In this document: positions 19,330 to 28,329 of the stretch, piece by piece
Layout of the letters: every line of letters starts with the position of its first letter
How positions within the stretch are numbered: the first letter of the stretch is position 1
Notes under the pieces: generated by a model
Told to the model about the DNA's origin: nothing
Database searches by the model: none
What the model saw: only the letters and a program-made list of their open reading frames with translations
Position numbers and translations under genes: made by a program
From: an uncultured Thermogutta sp.
Lineage (GTDB): Bacteria > Planctomycetota > Planctomycetia > Pirellulales > Thermoguttaceae
Length of the DNA: 64,000 nt
Assembly (NCBI GenBank): GCA_937128505.1
Contig: CAKZMM010000189.1
Coordinates: 45,268 to 109,267, forward strand
Reading direction: 5' to 3'

Positions 19330-20640
19330 TCAAAAGAGTTTCCAAACGCCCGGGATCGGGACCGAGCTTTTGTACGTTCCGTCGGGGTCCGGCATAATGG
19401 GCAATCGCATGTCCCAACTGACTATTTCGGGCACCTCAGCCGGGGCCTTTGCCACCGCCTCATCCCATCGGACGACTTGTCCGCTATAAGTGGCGATTCG
19501 TCCCAGCACGGAAGTCATGCTGCTGGTTGCCCCGAACCAACCCTCGTGGTACGGTTGGTCCTCGCGAATCGCACGGACCAATTCGGCCATCTGCTGGTCA
19601 TACGGATTGGGGCGTGGACCCTCATATCGCCATGTGGTTTCCCCCCAAATCCAGCCTGAACAATCGGCTACGCCTTTGGTGCCGTGGACAAATTCGCTAA
19701 CGATGTTCCAACAGTCCGGCATCTGCCTGCATTGACTGAACATCTTGACGCCATTGGGGTAGGTGAACTCGACGGCATGGTGGTCGAAAATCATCCCCAT
19801 ATCCGGAAATCGATCCCGGCCTTGACGGCCGCCCATCCCGTTGGCCTCCACCGGGTGATTTGCCATCACCCAGTTGCAAATGTCGATGTTATGGATGTGC
19901 TGTTCCGTGATATTATCGCCCCCGAAGTAGTAAAAATATTGCCAATTGCGAAGTTGGTAAGCTAGTTCCGTGTCGCCCGGCTCGCGCGACTTGGTCCAGA
20001 TGTTGCCCATGTTCCAGTAACATCGCAAGAAAAGGATCTCGCCAATCGCCCCGTCCTGAATCCGCTTGATGGTTTCTTGATACCGAGGTTCATGATGCCT
20101 TTGAAGTCCCACCCCGACCTTGAGGTTTTTTTCCGCCGCCAATTTGTTGGTTTCCATGAGCGACCGGAATCCCGCCACGTCCGTGCACAAAGGCTTCTCC
20201 ATAAACACATGTCTTCCTTTCTCCACGGCATAGCGATATTGAGGCGGACGCACGCCTGGGGGCGTGGCTATCAGAACCAAATCGACCTCACAATCGATCG
20301 CATGCTTGTACGCGTCAAGCCCCGTGAACACGCGGTCATTGGGCAAATTGACTCGCTCGGGGTAACGTTGGGTTAATTCAGCCTTGGCGGCTGCGGTGCG
20401 CGATTCGAACACATCCGCCACAGCCACGACTTCGATTCCTTCACCGGCGTTTAAAGTGTTCATGGCGGCGCCGATACCCCGGCCTCCGCAACCCACCAGC
20501 GCTACGCGAAGTTTGTTGCTTCCGATTGCTCCATGGGCTAGTCGGGCCAAAGCGAGCGAACCTGCCGCCGTGCCCGCCGTCCAGCCGGTGGAAAGCCGTA
20601 TGAAATCCCGACGATTCGTCCGCTGAGACGCCTTGTGCAT
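19330..20640 (-). CDS. Tat-exported Gfo/Idh/MocA-family oxidoreductase
   Basis: NAD(P)-dependent oxidoreductase of the glucose-fructose oxidoreductase/inositol dehydrogenase family, exported by the Tat route. The N-terminus shows the twin-arginine motif (NRRDFIRLS at about 9-17) and a hydrophobic Ala/Gly-rich segment up to about residue 40. The dinucleotide-binding fingerprint VGCGGRGIG is at about 49-57, and the catalytic Lys lies in MEKPLCTD. Residues such as NITEQHIHNIDICNWV fit the C-terminal domain. 436 residues; ATG with AGGGAG 7 nt upstream. Secreted paralogues of this type are abundant in planctomycetes and are usually linked to sugar-derivative metabolism; the substrate is unknown. 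Confidence 0.92.
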   Translation of the reverse strand: MHKASQRTNRRDFIRLSTGWTAGTAAGSLALARLAHGAIGSNKLRVALVGCGGRGIGAAMNTLNAGEGIEVVAVADVFESRTAAAKAELTQRYPERVNLPNDRVFTGLDAYKHAIDCEVDLVLIATPPGVRPPQYRYAVEKGRHVFMEKPLCTDVAGFRSLMETNKLAAEKNLKVGVGLQRHHEPRYQETIKRIQDGAIGEILFLRCYWNMGNIWTKSREPGDTELAYQLRNWQYFYYFGGDNITEQHIHNIDICNWVMANHPVEANGMGGRQGRDRFPDMGMIFDHHAVEFTYPNGVKMFSQCRQMPDCWNIVSEFVHGTKGVADCSGWIWGETTWRYEGPRPNPYDQQMAELVRAIREDQPYHEGWFGATSSMTSVLGRIATYSGQVVRWDEAVAKAPAEVPEIVSWDMRLPIMPDPDGTYKSSVPIPGVWKLF

Positions 20641-21167
20641 ACCATACTCCCTTGAAATGCGAAGCTCCCGTGAAGTGGCGATACCGACTCCGTTAACTGC
20701 GAATCTTTACGGAGCCTTTCAATCCGCGTCGACTGCCCGGTTTTTTAATGAGAATCCTTCGATAGTTGATCTTTATAAACTTACCGCAGTACGCCGTAGA
20801 AGCCCTGCGTCGATCAACGACTCCTTGACACAAACGAGTGTATGTTCTTTATCCCCCGCAAGGCGCCGTGCTGACACCCCCGTTTAACCGAAGACCCATT
20901 GTTTTGTCAGCCGCACGGCGTTTTACGCGCCGTATTTTTAATGGGGGGCGTAGGCCCTAACAGGCGCGTAGAACGGATTTGAACGCGAATTTTAATTAGA
21001 GTCCGGAGACGCCGCAACGATCTTCCTGGAGTTAGGCGGCACACACGATACGGCCCCTTACCCGCTGAAGAAATCAGAACGCTTGCTCGAGCAGAGTTTT
21101 CACCAAACCGTTGCGGCCGAATGATGTTGCCGACTGCGGCTGTAAGAACCATACCGGTTTTCCGGTA
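20641..21167. other. 527-bp gap upstream of the oxidoreductase
   Basis: No credible gene. A hairpin ACGGCG-TTTTACG-CGCCGT with a following ATTTTTAA lies at 20915-20939 (terminator-like on the plus strand, though no plus-strand gene precedes it). A second hairpin overlaps the DUF4105 stop codon at 21151-21168. The promoter of the oxidoreductase gene should lie in the first few hundred bases above 20640 but is not recognisable. Confidence 0.5.
20915..20939 (+). terminator. Hairpin with T-tract
   Basis: Stem ACGGCG (20915-20920) / CGCCGT (20928-20933), seven-base loop, then ATTTTT. It has the form of an intrinsic terminator on the plus strand, but no plus-strand gene ends nearby; it may stop antisense or read-through transcription from the cysC side. 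Confidence 0.45.
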
Positions 21168-21168
21168 T
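21151..21168 (-). terminator. Hairpin overlapping the DUF4105 stop codon
   Basis: Perfect stem ATACCGG (21151-21157) / CCGGTAT (21162-21168) with a TTTT loop (AAAA on the transcript of the minus-strand gene). It overlaps the TAA stop. No long T-tract follows, so it may protect the 3' end rather than terminate alone. Confidence 0.45.
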
Positions 21169-22160
21169 TATCGACGGCGGATGGCGAGGGAGAAATCGGG
21201 CGTTTTCTCGGCGAGATAAGCTTCGAGGTTAATCCGGGCACTTGCGCGTACGTCCTCGAAGGGACGATCATTTTCAATCAAACCCGAGTTGTAAAGTAAA
21301 CGATCAAGATACCCCGGCATAATCACCTGATGATTGATGGGAATACGAACCCGATCCAAACGATTCAAGTGCTTGACTAAGTTCGTGGTGCAGTTGTTTG
21401 TAAGCGTGTTATAGAACTCCGGCTCTTGCGCTAATTTATTGACGCGGTGCAAGACGTCGATGAAAACCTCGCGCTCTTCTTCGGGGGTGAGACGCAGCTC
21501 ATAAAGATAGACACCGTTCAAATGTACGTCCGTGCATTGCGCGATAAGATCGCGTTCATCTCCAAGGACATAAATCAACTCGAATTGGTTCATCACGCCC
21601 CAAAGCGGCATGTATTTTTCCCCCTTTTCCCGCCGAATCTCCACCGATAGACCTAAGAAGCTTCCGTCGCTGAAACCAAAGCTCAGCATGGTGTGAGCCA
21701 GGCTCGGGGTGGCGAGAAAAGGCACGATAATCAGATCAATCCGCTCCAACTGATCGACGTCGAACCAGCGATCGTAGTACCGTACCGTGTAGTCGGAGGG
21801 AGTTCGATATTCACAGTTTCGAATGTTATGAATGAATACGCGGTTACCCTCCCATTCCGCCCAAGGGACCTGGGCCATATCCGGTTCCCATTCCCGATGG
21901 TTAGAAGGCTGGGCAGCCTCCGTGAAAAACTCCGCGAATTTGATGAGTGCGGCGCCAGCTGCATCCCAGGCTGTCTGGGTTTTCGGCGAAGATTCCTCGA
22001 CGAAAACTGCGTGGCGGACCTCCCCGGCATTAGCGCGCGATTGCCTTACCGGGTTGCCCTTCCCTGATGGGTGAGCTAGGCTGCTACAGCCTAAAAGGAG
22101 CGGCAAGGCTAACGCGCAAAAAGTGCCAAGATTCGAGATCGAGGACGAGCGGCAAGTCAT
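21168..22160 (-). CDS. DUF4105-domain lipoprotein
   Basis: Predicted envelope lipoprotein of 330 residues. Signal peptide with lipobox LLLGC (Cys25); ATG preceded by GGAG 8 nt upstream. The rest resembles the DUF4105 (Lnb N-terminal periplasmic) family: VFIHNIRNCEYRTPSDY, then AHTMLSFGFSDGSFLGLSVE, RDLIAQCTDVH, VYLYELRLTPEE and FYNTLTNNCTTNLVKHLN. The conserved HTMLSF and NNCTTN motifs contain the His and Cys one would expect of a NlpC/P60-like catalytic pair, so a peptidase/amidase role is possible (inference). Substrate unknown. Confidence 0.85.
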   Translation of the reverse strand: MTCRSSSISNLGTFCALALPLLLGCSSLAHPSGKGNPVRQSRANAGEVRHAVFVEESSPKTQTAWDAAGAALIKFAEFFTEAAQPSNHREWEPDMAQVPWAEWEGNRVFIHNIRNCEYRTPSDYTVRYYDRWFDVDQLERIDLIIVPFLATPSLAHTMLSFGFSDGSFLGLSVEIRREKGEKYMPLWGVMNQFELIYVLGDERDLIAQCTDVHLNGVYLYELRLTPEEEREVFIDVLHRVNKLAQEPEFYNTLTNNCTTNLVKHLNRLDRVRIPINHQVIMPGYLDRLLYNSGLIENDRPFEDVRASARINLEAYLAEKTPDFSLAIRRR

Positions 22161-23445
22161 CGGGCTGAGCTCCGATGCTCTACAGAATGTTGCTCAGGCG
22201 ATCAAGCATGCGATTAAATTTCGGAAATGATAACGCTCGAACTTTCCGACTGACTGTGAGGAGCAATCCGAAGGCCGAAATAAGGCTATTACCATCGTTC
22301 CTACACGACGGCGTAGCGGGTGCGCTTTCTCAGGAAACCCGACTAGAAAATCTCGCCCGACACATATCGGTTCACCGGGTATGGCTTTGAGACGAGTCCA
22401 CTTAGATTCCGACGGCCAAAGCGACACACCGTGGCCGAGGAATCTTTTTGCACCATGGCCGAGCAAATTTTTTGCACAATGGCCGGGTACTCTCCTTGAA
22501 CGTCAAATGCAAGAAAGAAACTTGAAGACCGACGCACGTTTTCGGCCTTGCATGACCGCGTTTTACCCATATTCATGGCCCGCCGCAACTACGAAAGAGG
22601 CTTGGGTGAGAGGGACGAGGCCGGGAAGTCTTTTTAACAGTAGCAGCGACCTCCGCGAGCTGCCCGAAATCCGAGGTCGGTTACGCCGTTTAACGCCAAG
22701 GCGAGTAGCGAAGTCGATCAATTCAGGTTGATAGCAAATGAAGTTGATAAATTAAGAAACGAAAGCGGTGAACTATAAAATACTTTCACCTATTTACATC
22801 ATTAAAATTTGCATCATTAAAAGGTTGGGAGGGTATTAAAGTCATCCTTTCCAAATGGAAAACGGTGAATTTTAGTGGACTGGGATGATTTTTCGTCGGG
22901 TTTATAACAAAGTGCGATTAAAGTAGGAATTTTAGATTATCAAGTTTGTAGTTGTAGTCTCATATCATGGTCATATCATGGTCAAGGCCATGAAGCGTGA
23001 TCAAAGGAGTAAAGTATGTGCAGTATTCTCAGATGTAATTCAGAGCATGCACCGAGTGCCAGTAATTTTTTGGACAGCTTTTTTGGAGGTTAAATGGGAA
23101 CGAAACGAATTAACTCGGTACAATCCCCGATTGCCCAGTGCGCAAGGTCGCCGGTCTGCATAGGCGGAGTGGTGGTCAATCTTCGCTGCCGCCGGGCCTT
23201 GATGGGAACGGTGATGCGCTTCAAAATAAGTGGTTTTAGGCTACCGCCGCAGCTTTGGCCATAATCGGCGGTAAACTTCATTTGACGCCGAGGGAGGGCC
23301 AATTGGTCAATTCCTTCCGAATTCCGTGAGTGGCCTGCGGAAAGGGAGAGCCTCCGAGCTTTTGATAGTGCTTCGTAAGAAATCTTTGTGCGTTTTTGCG
23401 ATTTTTTGCATTGACGCATGCAAATTTTTGAACTGAGGGATAAAC
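22161..23445. other. 1285-bp gap, AT-rich, several short repeats
   Basis: No credible gene. It contains the 3 x 24-bp array at 22427-22498, a 15-bp near-tandem pair around 22794-22823 (ATCATTAAAA twice) and an exact 11-bp tandem pair CATATCATGGT at 22961-22982. The second half is AT-rich. It should carry the promoters of the divergent DUF4105 gene and of rplY. Confidence 0.55.
22427..22498. repeat. Tandem repeat, 3 x 24 bp
   Basis: Units at 22427-22450, 22451-22474 and 22475-22498 share CAC-NN-TGGCCG-G near the start and end in TTTTTG or CCTTG. The period is a multiple of three, so the plus-strand ORF across it reads PWPRNLFA-like octapeptides, but that ORF has no ribosome binding site or recognisable product. 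Confidence 0.8.
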
Positions 23446-24090
23446 ATGGCGGAAAAACTCGAGGTTAAACTGCGGGAGGATCACGGCACTCGGAAAGCCA
23501 GACGGCTGCGGAAAGCCGGGTTTGTGCCGGCGGTTCTTTATGGCCATAGGCGGCCGAATGTTCACCTCATGGTGCCGGCTCACGATTTGGAGGCAGTGAT
23601 TCGGCACGGTGCGAGGGTAGTGCGGCTCGTGGGTGCCGTCGAGGAACAAGCGCTCATTCGAGAAGTTCAGTGGGATACTTGGGGTTTGCGAATTCAGCAC
23701 GTGGATTTCGCGCGGGTCTCCGGGCGCGATCGTGTTCGCGTGACCGTTCCCGTGGAGTTGCGGGGCGAGTCCCCGGGAGTAAAACACGGAGGTATGCTCG
23801 AGCATCTGATTCATCAGGTGGAATTAGAATGCGAGGCCACGGAGGTGCCAGACCGCTTAGTCGTGAGTATCAACGAGTTGGACTTGAATCAGTCGATCAC
23901 TTTGGGGCAATTGAGTTTGCCGAAATCCGGGAGCATCGTCGGCGATCCTGACCAGATTGTCGTTCGCTGCGTGATGGGTGCCGAAGAAGTGGAAGAGGCG
24001 GTCGCGGCAGCTCCGGAACGCGAGCCGGAATTGATCCGGCGTAAGCCAGAGGCGGAAAGGGAGACCGAAGAGGAAGGGGAGGAAGATTAA
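23446..24090 (+). CDS. rplY: 50S ribosomal protein bL25 (CTC type)
   Basis: Binds 5S rRNA in the large subunit. 214 residues with the two-domain TL5/CTC architecture: N-terminal 5S-binding domain (about 1-95, with GTRKARRLRKAGFVPAVLYG) and a C-terminal beta domain (about 100-185, with IHQVELECEATEVPD and INELDLNQSITLGQL). A long acidic tail rich in Glu follows. ATG 23446 has GAGGGA upstream. First gene of a plus-strand information-processing run (rplY, pth, rpsF, ssb, rplI, dnaB). The usual prs partner is not present upstream. Confidence 0.95.
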   Translation: MAEKLEVKLREDHGTRKARRLRKAGFVPAVLYGHRRPNVHLMVPAHDLEAVIRHGARVVRLVGAVEEQALIREVQWDTWGLRIQHVDFARVSGRDRVRVTVPVELRGESPGVKHGGMLEHLIHQVELECEATEVPDRLVVSINELDLNQSITLGQLSLPKSGSIVGDPDQIVVRCVMGAEEVEEAVAAAPEREPELIRRKPEAERETEEEGEED

Positions 24091-24266
24091 AGCGGTCGAA
24101 CCCCTGCCTCCAAGATGTGTTGGATCGAGGGTTTGTTCGCTTTTTGACTGCGTGGCAGTTGGTTTGCGTCTTCGAGCTGGGCTTTTATTTTGACCTATTT
24201 CGTGGCGAGAGAGCCGGGGTGTCGGCGGCACGGGCGAGCGCAGGGAACAAATAGACTTCTGCCCTT

Positions 24267-24830
24267 ATGAAGTTGATTGTCGGATTGGGTAACCCCGGGC
24301 CACGATACGAAGGGACGCGTCATAATGTGGGCTATGCCGTCGTAAGGCGATTGGCTCAGCAGCATGGGATCCCGCGACCGCGGGAACAATTCCACGGTGA
24401 AGTGGTGGAGGCATCGATCGGGAATCATCGGGCCTTACTTTTAGCGCCGAAGACTTTCATGAATCGGAGCGGCTTGAGCGTTCGCGCGGTGCGCGATTTC
24501 TATAAGTTGCCTCATGAGGACATTCTCATAATATGTGACGATTTTAACCTGCCGCTGGGAAAGCTTCGATTTCGGGCCCGTGGTTCGGCGGGTGGTCAAA
24601 AAGGGCTCCAGGACGTAATTACTTGTTTGGGTACGCAAGAAATTCCCCGATTGCGGATCGGGATCGGCCCGGTGCCTGAAGGTTGGGACCCAGCCGATTA
24701 TGTGCTGGGCCATTTCACGGCCGCGGAAAGAGAACAAATCGAGGAGGCTCTCGATCGAGCGGCTGCCGGGGTTGTCGATTGGGTGGCACAAGGGATCGTA
24801 TATTGCATGGATCGTTATAACGCTGGATGA
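24267..24830 (+). CDS. pth: Peptidyl-tRNA hydrolase
   Basis: Releases peptides from prematurely dropped peptidyl-tRNA. 187 residues, near the usual length. The N-terminus MKLIVGLGNPGPRYEGTRHNVG contains the invariant Asn and the catalytic His (in RHNVG). The second motif KTFMNRSG and the later CDDFNLPLGKLRFR / GSAGGQKGLQ blocks are intact. Follows rplY by 176 bp, the classic rplY-pth neighbourhood. The ribosome binding site is weak. Confidence 0.96.
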   Translation: MKLIVGLGNPGPRYEGTRHNVGYAVVRRLAQQHGIPRPREQFHGEVVEASIGNHRALLLAPKTFMNRSGLSVRAVRDFYKLPHEDILIICDDFNLPLGKLRFRARGSAGGQKGLQDVITCLGTQEIPRLRIGIGPVPEGWDPADYVLGHFTAAEREQIEEALDRAAAGVVDWVAQGIVYCMDRYNAG

Positions 24831-25676
24831 TACCCCTTCGATGTGGCCGTTTGACTTATAGACTGCTGTTTGGGTTTTCGGGGGGCAAGTCAAAAGCAAG
24901 CGAGCCGGAATCCGGGGGAATTTGGGCCGTCGCGCGACGAGTGGGAACAGCGCGATTTATGGTATGCTTTGGTTTTGAGCTTGGAGATGGATGGGTCAAA
25001 TCCGGTAATTCCCGACGAGCTTTTGGGAAGTTCGCGAATGAAGTGGTGCAAGGTTGGGGAAAGGTTAGTAAAAGCTACGGGCGGCTTTGAATGCGGGTGA
25101 TTGAAAAAGATGTACAGGCTGGGGGCTCAAGGAACGTTAGGAAGACTGATGAGAATCCGAGGACTTTTGGGCCGTATTGCGGTTTTTAGCTTGGTCATGG
25201 TTTTCGTAAAGAGCGCGGCGCGAGAGCTGGCCAAGTGTGGATGAAAAAATTCTTCGAACGGACAAGTTCCGGCGGAATTCCGAGTTATGAAATGCAGAGT
25301 TCAAGGATTACGGATGAAGCGTTCCAACAGAAGGGTTTTGACCGGGAAAAGGCAACTGATATCCGGAAGACTCGCCGCGCGATAAGGTCGAAAAACACAC
25401 CTTTTAAGTTTTCAACTGGGTGAAATCCGAAGATTTTCCGCTTTTTGGGGGTTGTCAAACGCGAGGCGTTGATCGTTCCGAATCTTTTGCGAATTTCGGC
25501 ATACCTGTGAAGATTTCGGGACGAAATTGGCGTTTCGATTTTTCGTAGATGCGATGTGGAGTATTGGATAGATCTGGAGTATTCGATATTGGCTATTGAT
25601 TCTTGATTTGGTTAGGTAAGCTCAATCGCTTGGTGATACAGAACAGAGTTTAATCGGATGGAAGGAGGACCCCGTT
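24831..25676. other. 846-bp gap between pth and rpsF
   Basis: Purine-rich on the plus strand, with no credible gene. A degenerate 18-bp tandem pair (GGAGTATTGGATAGATCT / GGAGTATTCGATATTGGC) lies at 25558-25593, shortly before rpsF. The rpsF promoter and leader should be here; no ribosomal-protein leader structure was recognised. Confidence 0.5.
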
Positions 25677-26129
25677 TTGGCACAGAATGTTTACGAAGGG
25701 ATGTTCTTGCTTGATCCTATTAAGTATGCCCATGACCCGGTGGGCACTTCGGCACTGGTGGAAAAACGTATACAAGGGGTCGGCGGAGAGATATTGGTGA
25801 GCCGACTTTGGGATGAGCGGCGGCTGGCCTATCCAATCAAGGGTCACCGAAAAGGCGTGTATTGGCTGACTTACTTCCGGTTGGAGGGTACGAAGCTTGC
25901 CGAGTTGCGGCATCAGTGCCAATTGGATAGCACGATTTTGCGGGTGCTGTTTCTGAGAATTGATCCGCGGATTGTGGCCACCCTTGTGGAGCACGCTCGC
26001 AGTGGCCAACCCGCTTGGCGGAAAGCAGAACCGGCCGAAGCGATGGCCGAGGTGGCGGCCCCCGACGAGATTGGTGAGTCATTTGACGAAGAAGCGGATC
26101 TCCAGTTGCCGGTTGAAGAGTTGGGATGA
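25677..26129 (+). CDS. rpsF: 30S ribosomal protein bS6
   Basis: Small-subunit protein that binds 16S rRNA with bS18. 150 residues; the bS6 fold occupies about 1-105 (VYEGMFLLDP, LVEKRIQGVGGEILVSRLWDERRLAYPIKGH split over two strands, YWLTYFRLEG). A variable tail follows. The start is TTG at 25677, supported by a strong AAGGAGG nine bases upstream; no in-frame ATG fits. It is followed after 252 bp by ssb; the usual partner rpsR is not present between rpsF and rplI. Confidence 0.95.
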   Translation: MAQNVYEGMFLLDPIKYAHDPVGTSALVEKRIQGVGGEILVSRLWDERRLAYPIKGHRKGVYWLTYFRLEGTKLAELRHQCQLDSTILRVLFLRIDPRIVATLVEHARSGQPAWRKAEPAEAMAEVAAPDEIGESFDEEADLQLPVEELG

Positions 26130-26381
26130 ATTGCCGCCGAATGGGTGGCTTTCAAAAAAGGGAGTGGACCGGCGAAAGATCTTATCGATTGCGGGTTTTC
26201 GGCTGGGGGCCGACGGTGTAAGCACGAGACTGTATCAGAGTTCTTAGTTGGACTGCATCGTGAGGGGGTTGGCCCGGCAATCGGTAGAAAGCCGCGGTTT
26301 TGGAGCCAGGTGCTAATTTTGGGGATATGGGCTCTTTTCCGGGAGGAAGGGGATCCAGTTGCCTCCGAAAAGGGGTGAGTC

Positions 26382-26822
26382 ATGGCTAGTTACAATCGGG
26401 TAATCCTTCTTGGCAATCTGACCCGTGACCCTGACCTTCGCTATACCCCTGCTGGGACGCCGGTTGTGGAGATAGGCCTAGCAGTTAATGAGCGGCGGAA
26501 GAACGCGAATGGTGAGTGGGTCGATGAGGCTACCTTTGTCGATGTCACGCTCTGGGGGAGAACTGCGGAGGTTGCGCAGGAGTATTTGTCGAAAGGTTCG
26601 CCGGTTTTGATCGAGGGAAGATTGCGGCTGGATACTTGGGAAACGAGCGAGGGTCAAAAGCGGTCTAAACTGAGGGTTGTGGGCGAGCGAATGCAGATGC
26701 TTGGTCGGGCGGCCGGTGCTGCGGACCGTGCCGCAGCCGCCAAAGAGGAAGACGTGATGGCCCAGCCGGAGCCACCGGAGGGAGTATCGCCGGATATCTC
26801 CGCGGATGACTTGCCGTTTTAG
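26382..26822 (+). CDS. ssb: Single-stranded DNA-binding protein
   Basis: Binds ssDNA in replication and repair. 146 residues. OB-fold at about 1-110 ([23 protein letters not shown]-like [30 protein letters not shown]). A short Ala/Glu-rich linker leads to the acidic tip DISADDLPF, the hook for partner proteins. ATG 26382 has GGGGTGA just upstream. Confidence 0.97.
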   Translation: MASYNRVILLGNLTRDPDLRYTPAGTPVVEIGLAVNERRKNANGEWVDEATFVDVTLWGRTAEVAQEYLSKGSPVLIEGRLRLDTWETSEGQKRSKLRVVGERMQMLGRAAGAADRAAAAKEEDVMAQPEPPEGVSPDISADDLPF

Positions 26823-26883
26823 GCTGTAGCACCTAACTGCGTGGTGCCGACGTAGAGTCGGGTAATTTCAATCTGTGAACCAA

Positions 26884-27008
26884 GTCATGTTTAGTTGAAT
26901 CCCGAATGTTGATGTTTTTCGAAAGCTGCCGTTCAATTTGATAAGCCTAGTCCCTGTCATGTGTCGTTGAATTCAGTCCAATCCCGAATGTTGACGGTTT
27001 TCGAAGGG
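26884..27008. repeat. Direct repeat, 42- and 52-bp copies
   Basis: The first copy (26884-26925) and second copy (26956-27008) both begin GTCATGT, contain GTTGAAT and AATCCCGAATGTTGA, and end TTTTCGAA. The second has about 10 extra bases inside. A third small pair follows at 27061-27106, where GAGATCGCT and CCAATAGTGC recur. Confidence 0.75.
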
Positions 27009-27251
27009 GTTTCTTGCCGGATTGGTGTGAAAGAATGTCAGTTAACAAGTCGGAAAGGGTGAGATCGCTTCCAATAGTGCAGGCGAGATCGCTAGTCCAA
27101 TAGTGCGGTAGGTGTTCCGCCCGTTTGAAGTGTTAAAGAGTCTTTTTTGACCCCGGGGAATAACGGGAGGCCTACAACGCCGACTTTGGGTGGTTCCAAG
27201 GGGGTTAAGATCTCGAGAAACTTTTTTTTCAGCTCACGGTGGACATGGCAG

Positions 27252-27303
27252 GTGAAAAGTTCTCTCGCAAATTGCGAGTGGAAAGTTCTTTCGCGAATTG
27301 CGG
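27252..27303. repeat. Tandem repeat, 2 x 26 bp with palindromic core
   Basis: Units at 27252-27277 and 27278-27303 both begin GTG-AAAGTTCT and contain TCGC-AATTGCG. In the first copy CTCGCAA-A-TTGCGAG is a perfect palindrome. A partial third copy (GTGAAAA) follows at 27304. Confidence 0.75.
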
Positions 27304-27525
27304 GTGAAAAAATAACCGATGGTTTCGGGGAGCTGAAACTGTAAGAATGATTAATGATCGAAGAAGGGTAAATGGTCTGGGAGGAGGGAAGATCCCGCTG
27401 AGATTCGACCCGCAACTTAGTGCGAGGGTCTAACGTTCGCTTTTTATTTGCTTTGGCTTCATCTTTTGCCGGGTAATTTTTGAATGAGTAAAAAACTTCG
27501 GAAACAAATTCTTTGATTAGCTTTC

Positions 27526-27567
27526 AAGGTAATCGGAAAGTTAATAAAGGTAATCGGAAAGTTAATA
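27526..27567. repeat. Exact tandem repeat, 2 x 21 bp, at the rplI ribosome binding site
   Basis: Two identical 21-bp units (27526-27546 and 27547-27567), each starting AAGGTAATCGGAAAG. The next bases GAGGT (27568-27572) sit where a third unit would begin and serve as the ribosome binding site of rplI (ATG 27580). The repeat therefore places three AAGGT/GAGGT-like sites 21 bp apart. Confidence 0.85.
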
Positions 27568-27579
27568 GAGGTCGCGACC

Positions 27580-28143
27580 ATGGGAAAAGCTTCGGCGAAG
27601 CGGCAACCGAAACGGGTTTCTAAGAAGATGCGACGTTTGCCCGTGGGGCCCAACGGTGGTGTGCAAGTCCTTTTGGTTCATCCGGTGGAACATCTTGGGG
27701 AGCCGGGTGATATTGTCGAGGTAAAACGGGGGTATGCCAATAACTACTTGCTCCCGAATGGATTGGCGACCATCGCCACCGAGCACCACAAGCGGATGGT
27801 GGAAAAACATAAGCTGCGGCTTTTGCAGATCCAAGAAGCCCGAGTGGCCGTCCGTCGCGCTTTGGCCCAGCAGTTGGCCCAGCAAAGCTTCACGATCGAA
27901 GCTAACGCCACCGACGAAGGGCACCTTTATGGCTCCGTGGGCCGAGTCGAGATCCTCAACGCTCTGACGCGGGCAGGGGTTACCCAAATCACCGCAGATC
28001 AAATCCTTTTGGAAGGGCCGATCAAAGAGCTGGGCCTTTATACGATAAAGCTCAACTTGGGGCTCGGCGTGGAGGGGGAGATCAAGGTCTGGGTGGTGCC
28101 GGCTGTGGGTGAGCAAAAGCGGCATGAGGAATCTCGCAAGTAA
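27580..28143 (+). CDS. rplI: 50S ribosomal protein bL9
   Basis: Large-subunit protein linking two rRNA-binding domains by a long helix. 187 residues. The canonical start of bL9 corresponds to VQVLLVHPVEHLGEPGD, here at about residue 27, so the protein has a basic N-terminal extension (GKASAKRQPKRVSKKMRR). GAGGT seven bases before ATG 27580 supports the long form. The KRGYANNYLLPNGLA rRNA-binding motif and the C-terminal domain (HLYGSVGRVEILNAL, KELGLYTIKLNL) are intact. Followed by dnaB after 186 bp. Confidence 0.95.
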   Translation: MGKASAKRQPKRVSKKMRRLPVGPNGGVQVLLVHPVEHLGEPGDIVEVKRGYANNYLLPNGLATIATEHHKRMVEKHKLRLLQIQEARVAVRRALAQQLAQQSFTIEANATDEGHLYGSVGRVEILNALTRAGVTQITADQILLEGPIKELGLYTIKLNLGLGVEGEIKVWVVPAVGEQKRHEESRK

Positions 28144-28329
28144 GATGCCGTTTCTAAACCATTCCAATTTACAGGTTTCGGCCGCTCACTCGATTGACGA
28201 GATCGCCAGAAATTTCTCCGGAAGTAACAGGAGGGGGAAATTCCGATTTGGTTTCTGCGAAACATCCTCGCGCACTCGTCGCTTAGCGCTATTTTTGGGG
28301 TTAAAGAATCTTTGCGGGGAATCTAACTC

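Larger units (their letters stand above)
26823..27579. other. 757-bp gap between ssb and rplI, dense in direct repeats
   Basis: No rpsR or other gene found here. Near the ssb stop is a small hairpin GCACC/GGTGC (about 26828-26846). Then come four separate direct-repeat pairs: 26884-27008, 27061-27106, 27252-27303 and 27526-27567, the last immediately before the rplI start. Confidence 0.65.

Noticed and set aside
22381..22731. 116-codon plus-strand ORF over the 24-bp array
   Set aside because: Octapeptide repeats are a by-product of the array; no start signal and no recognisable protein.
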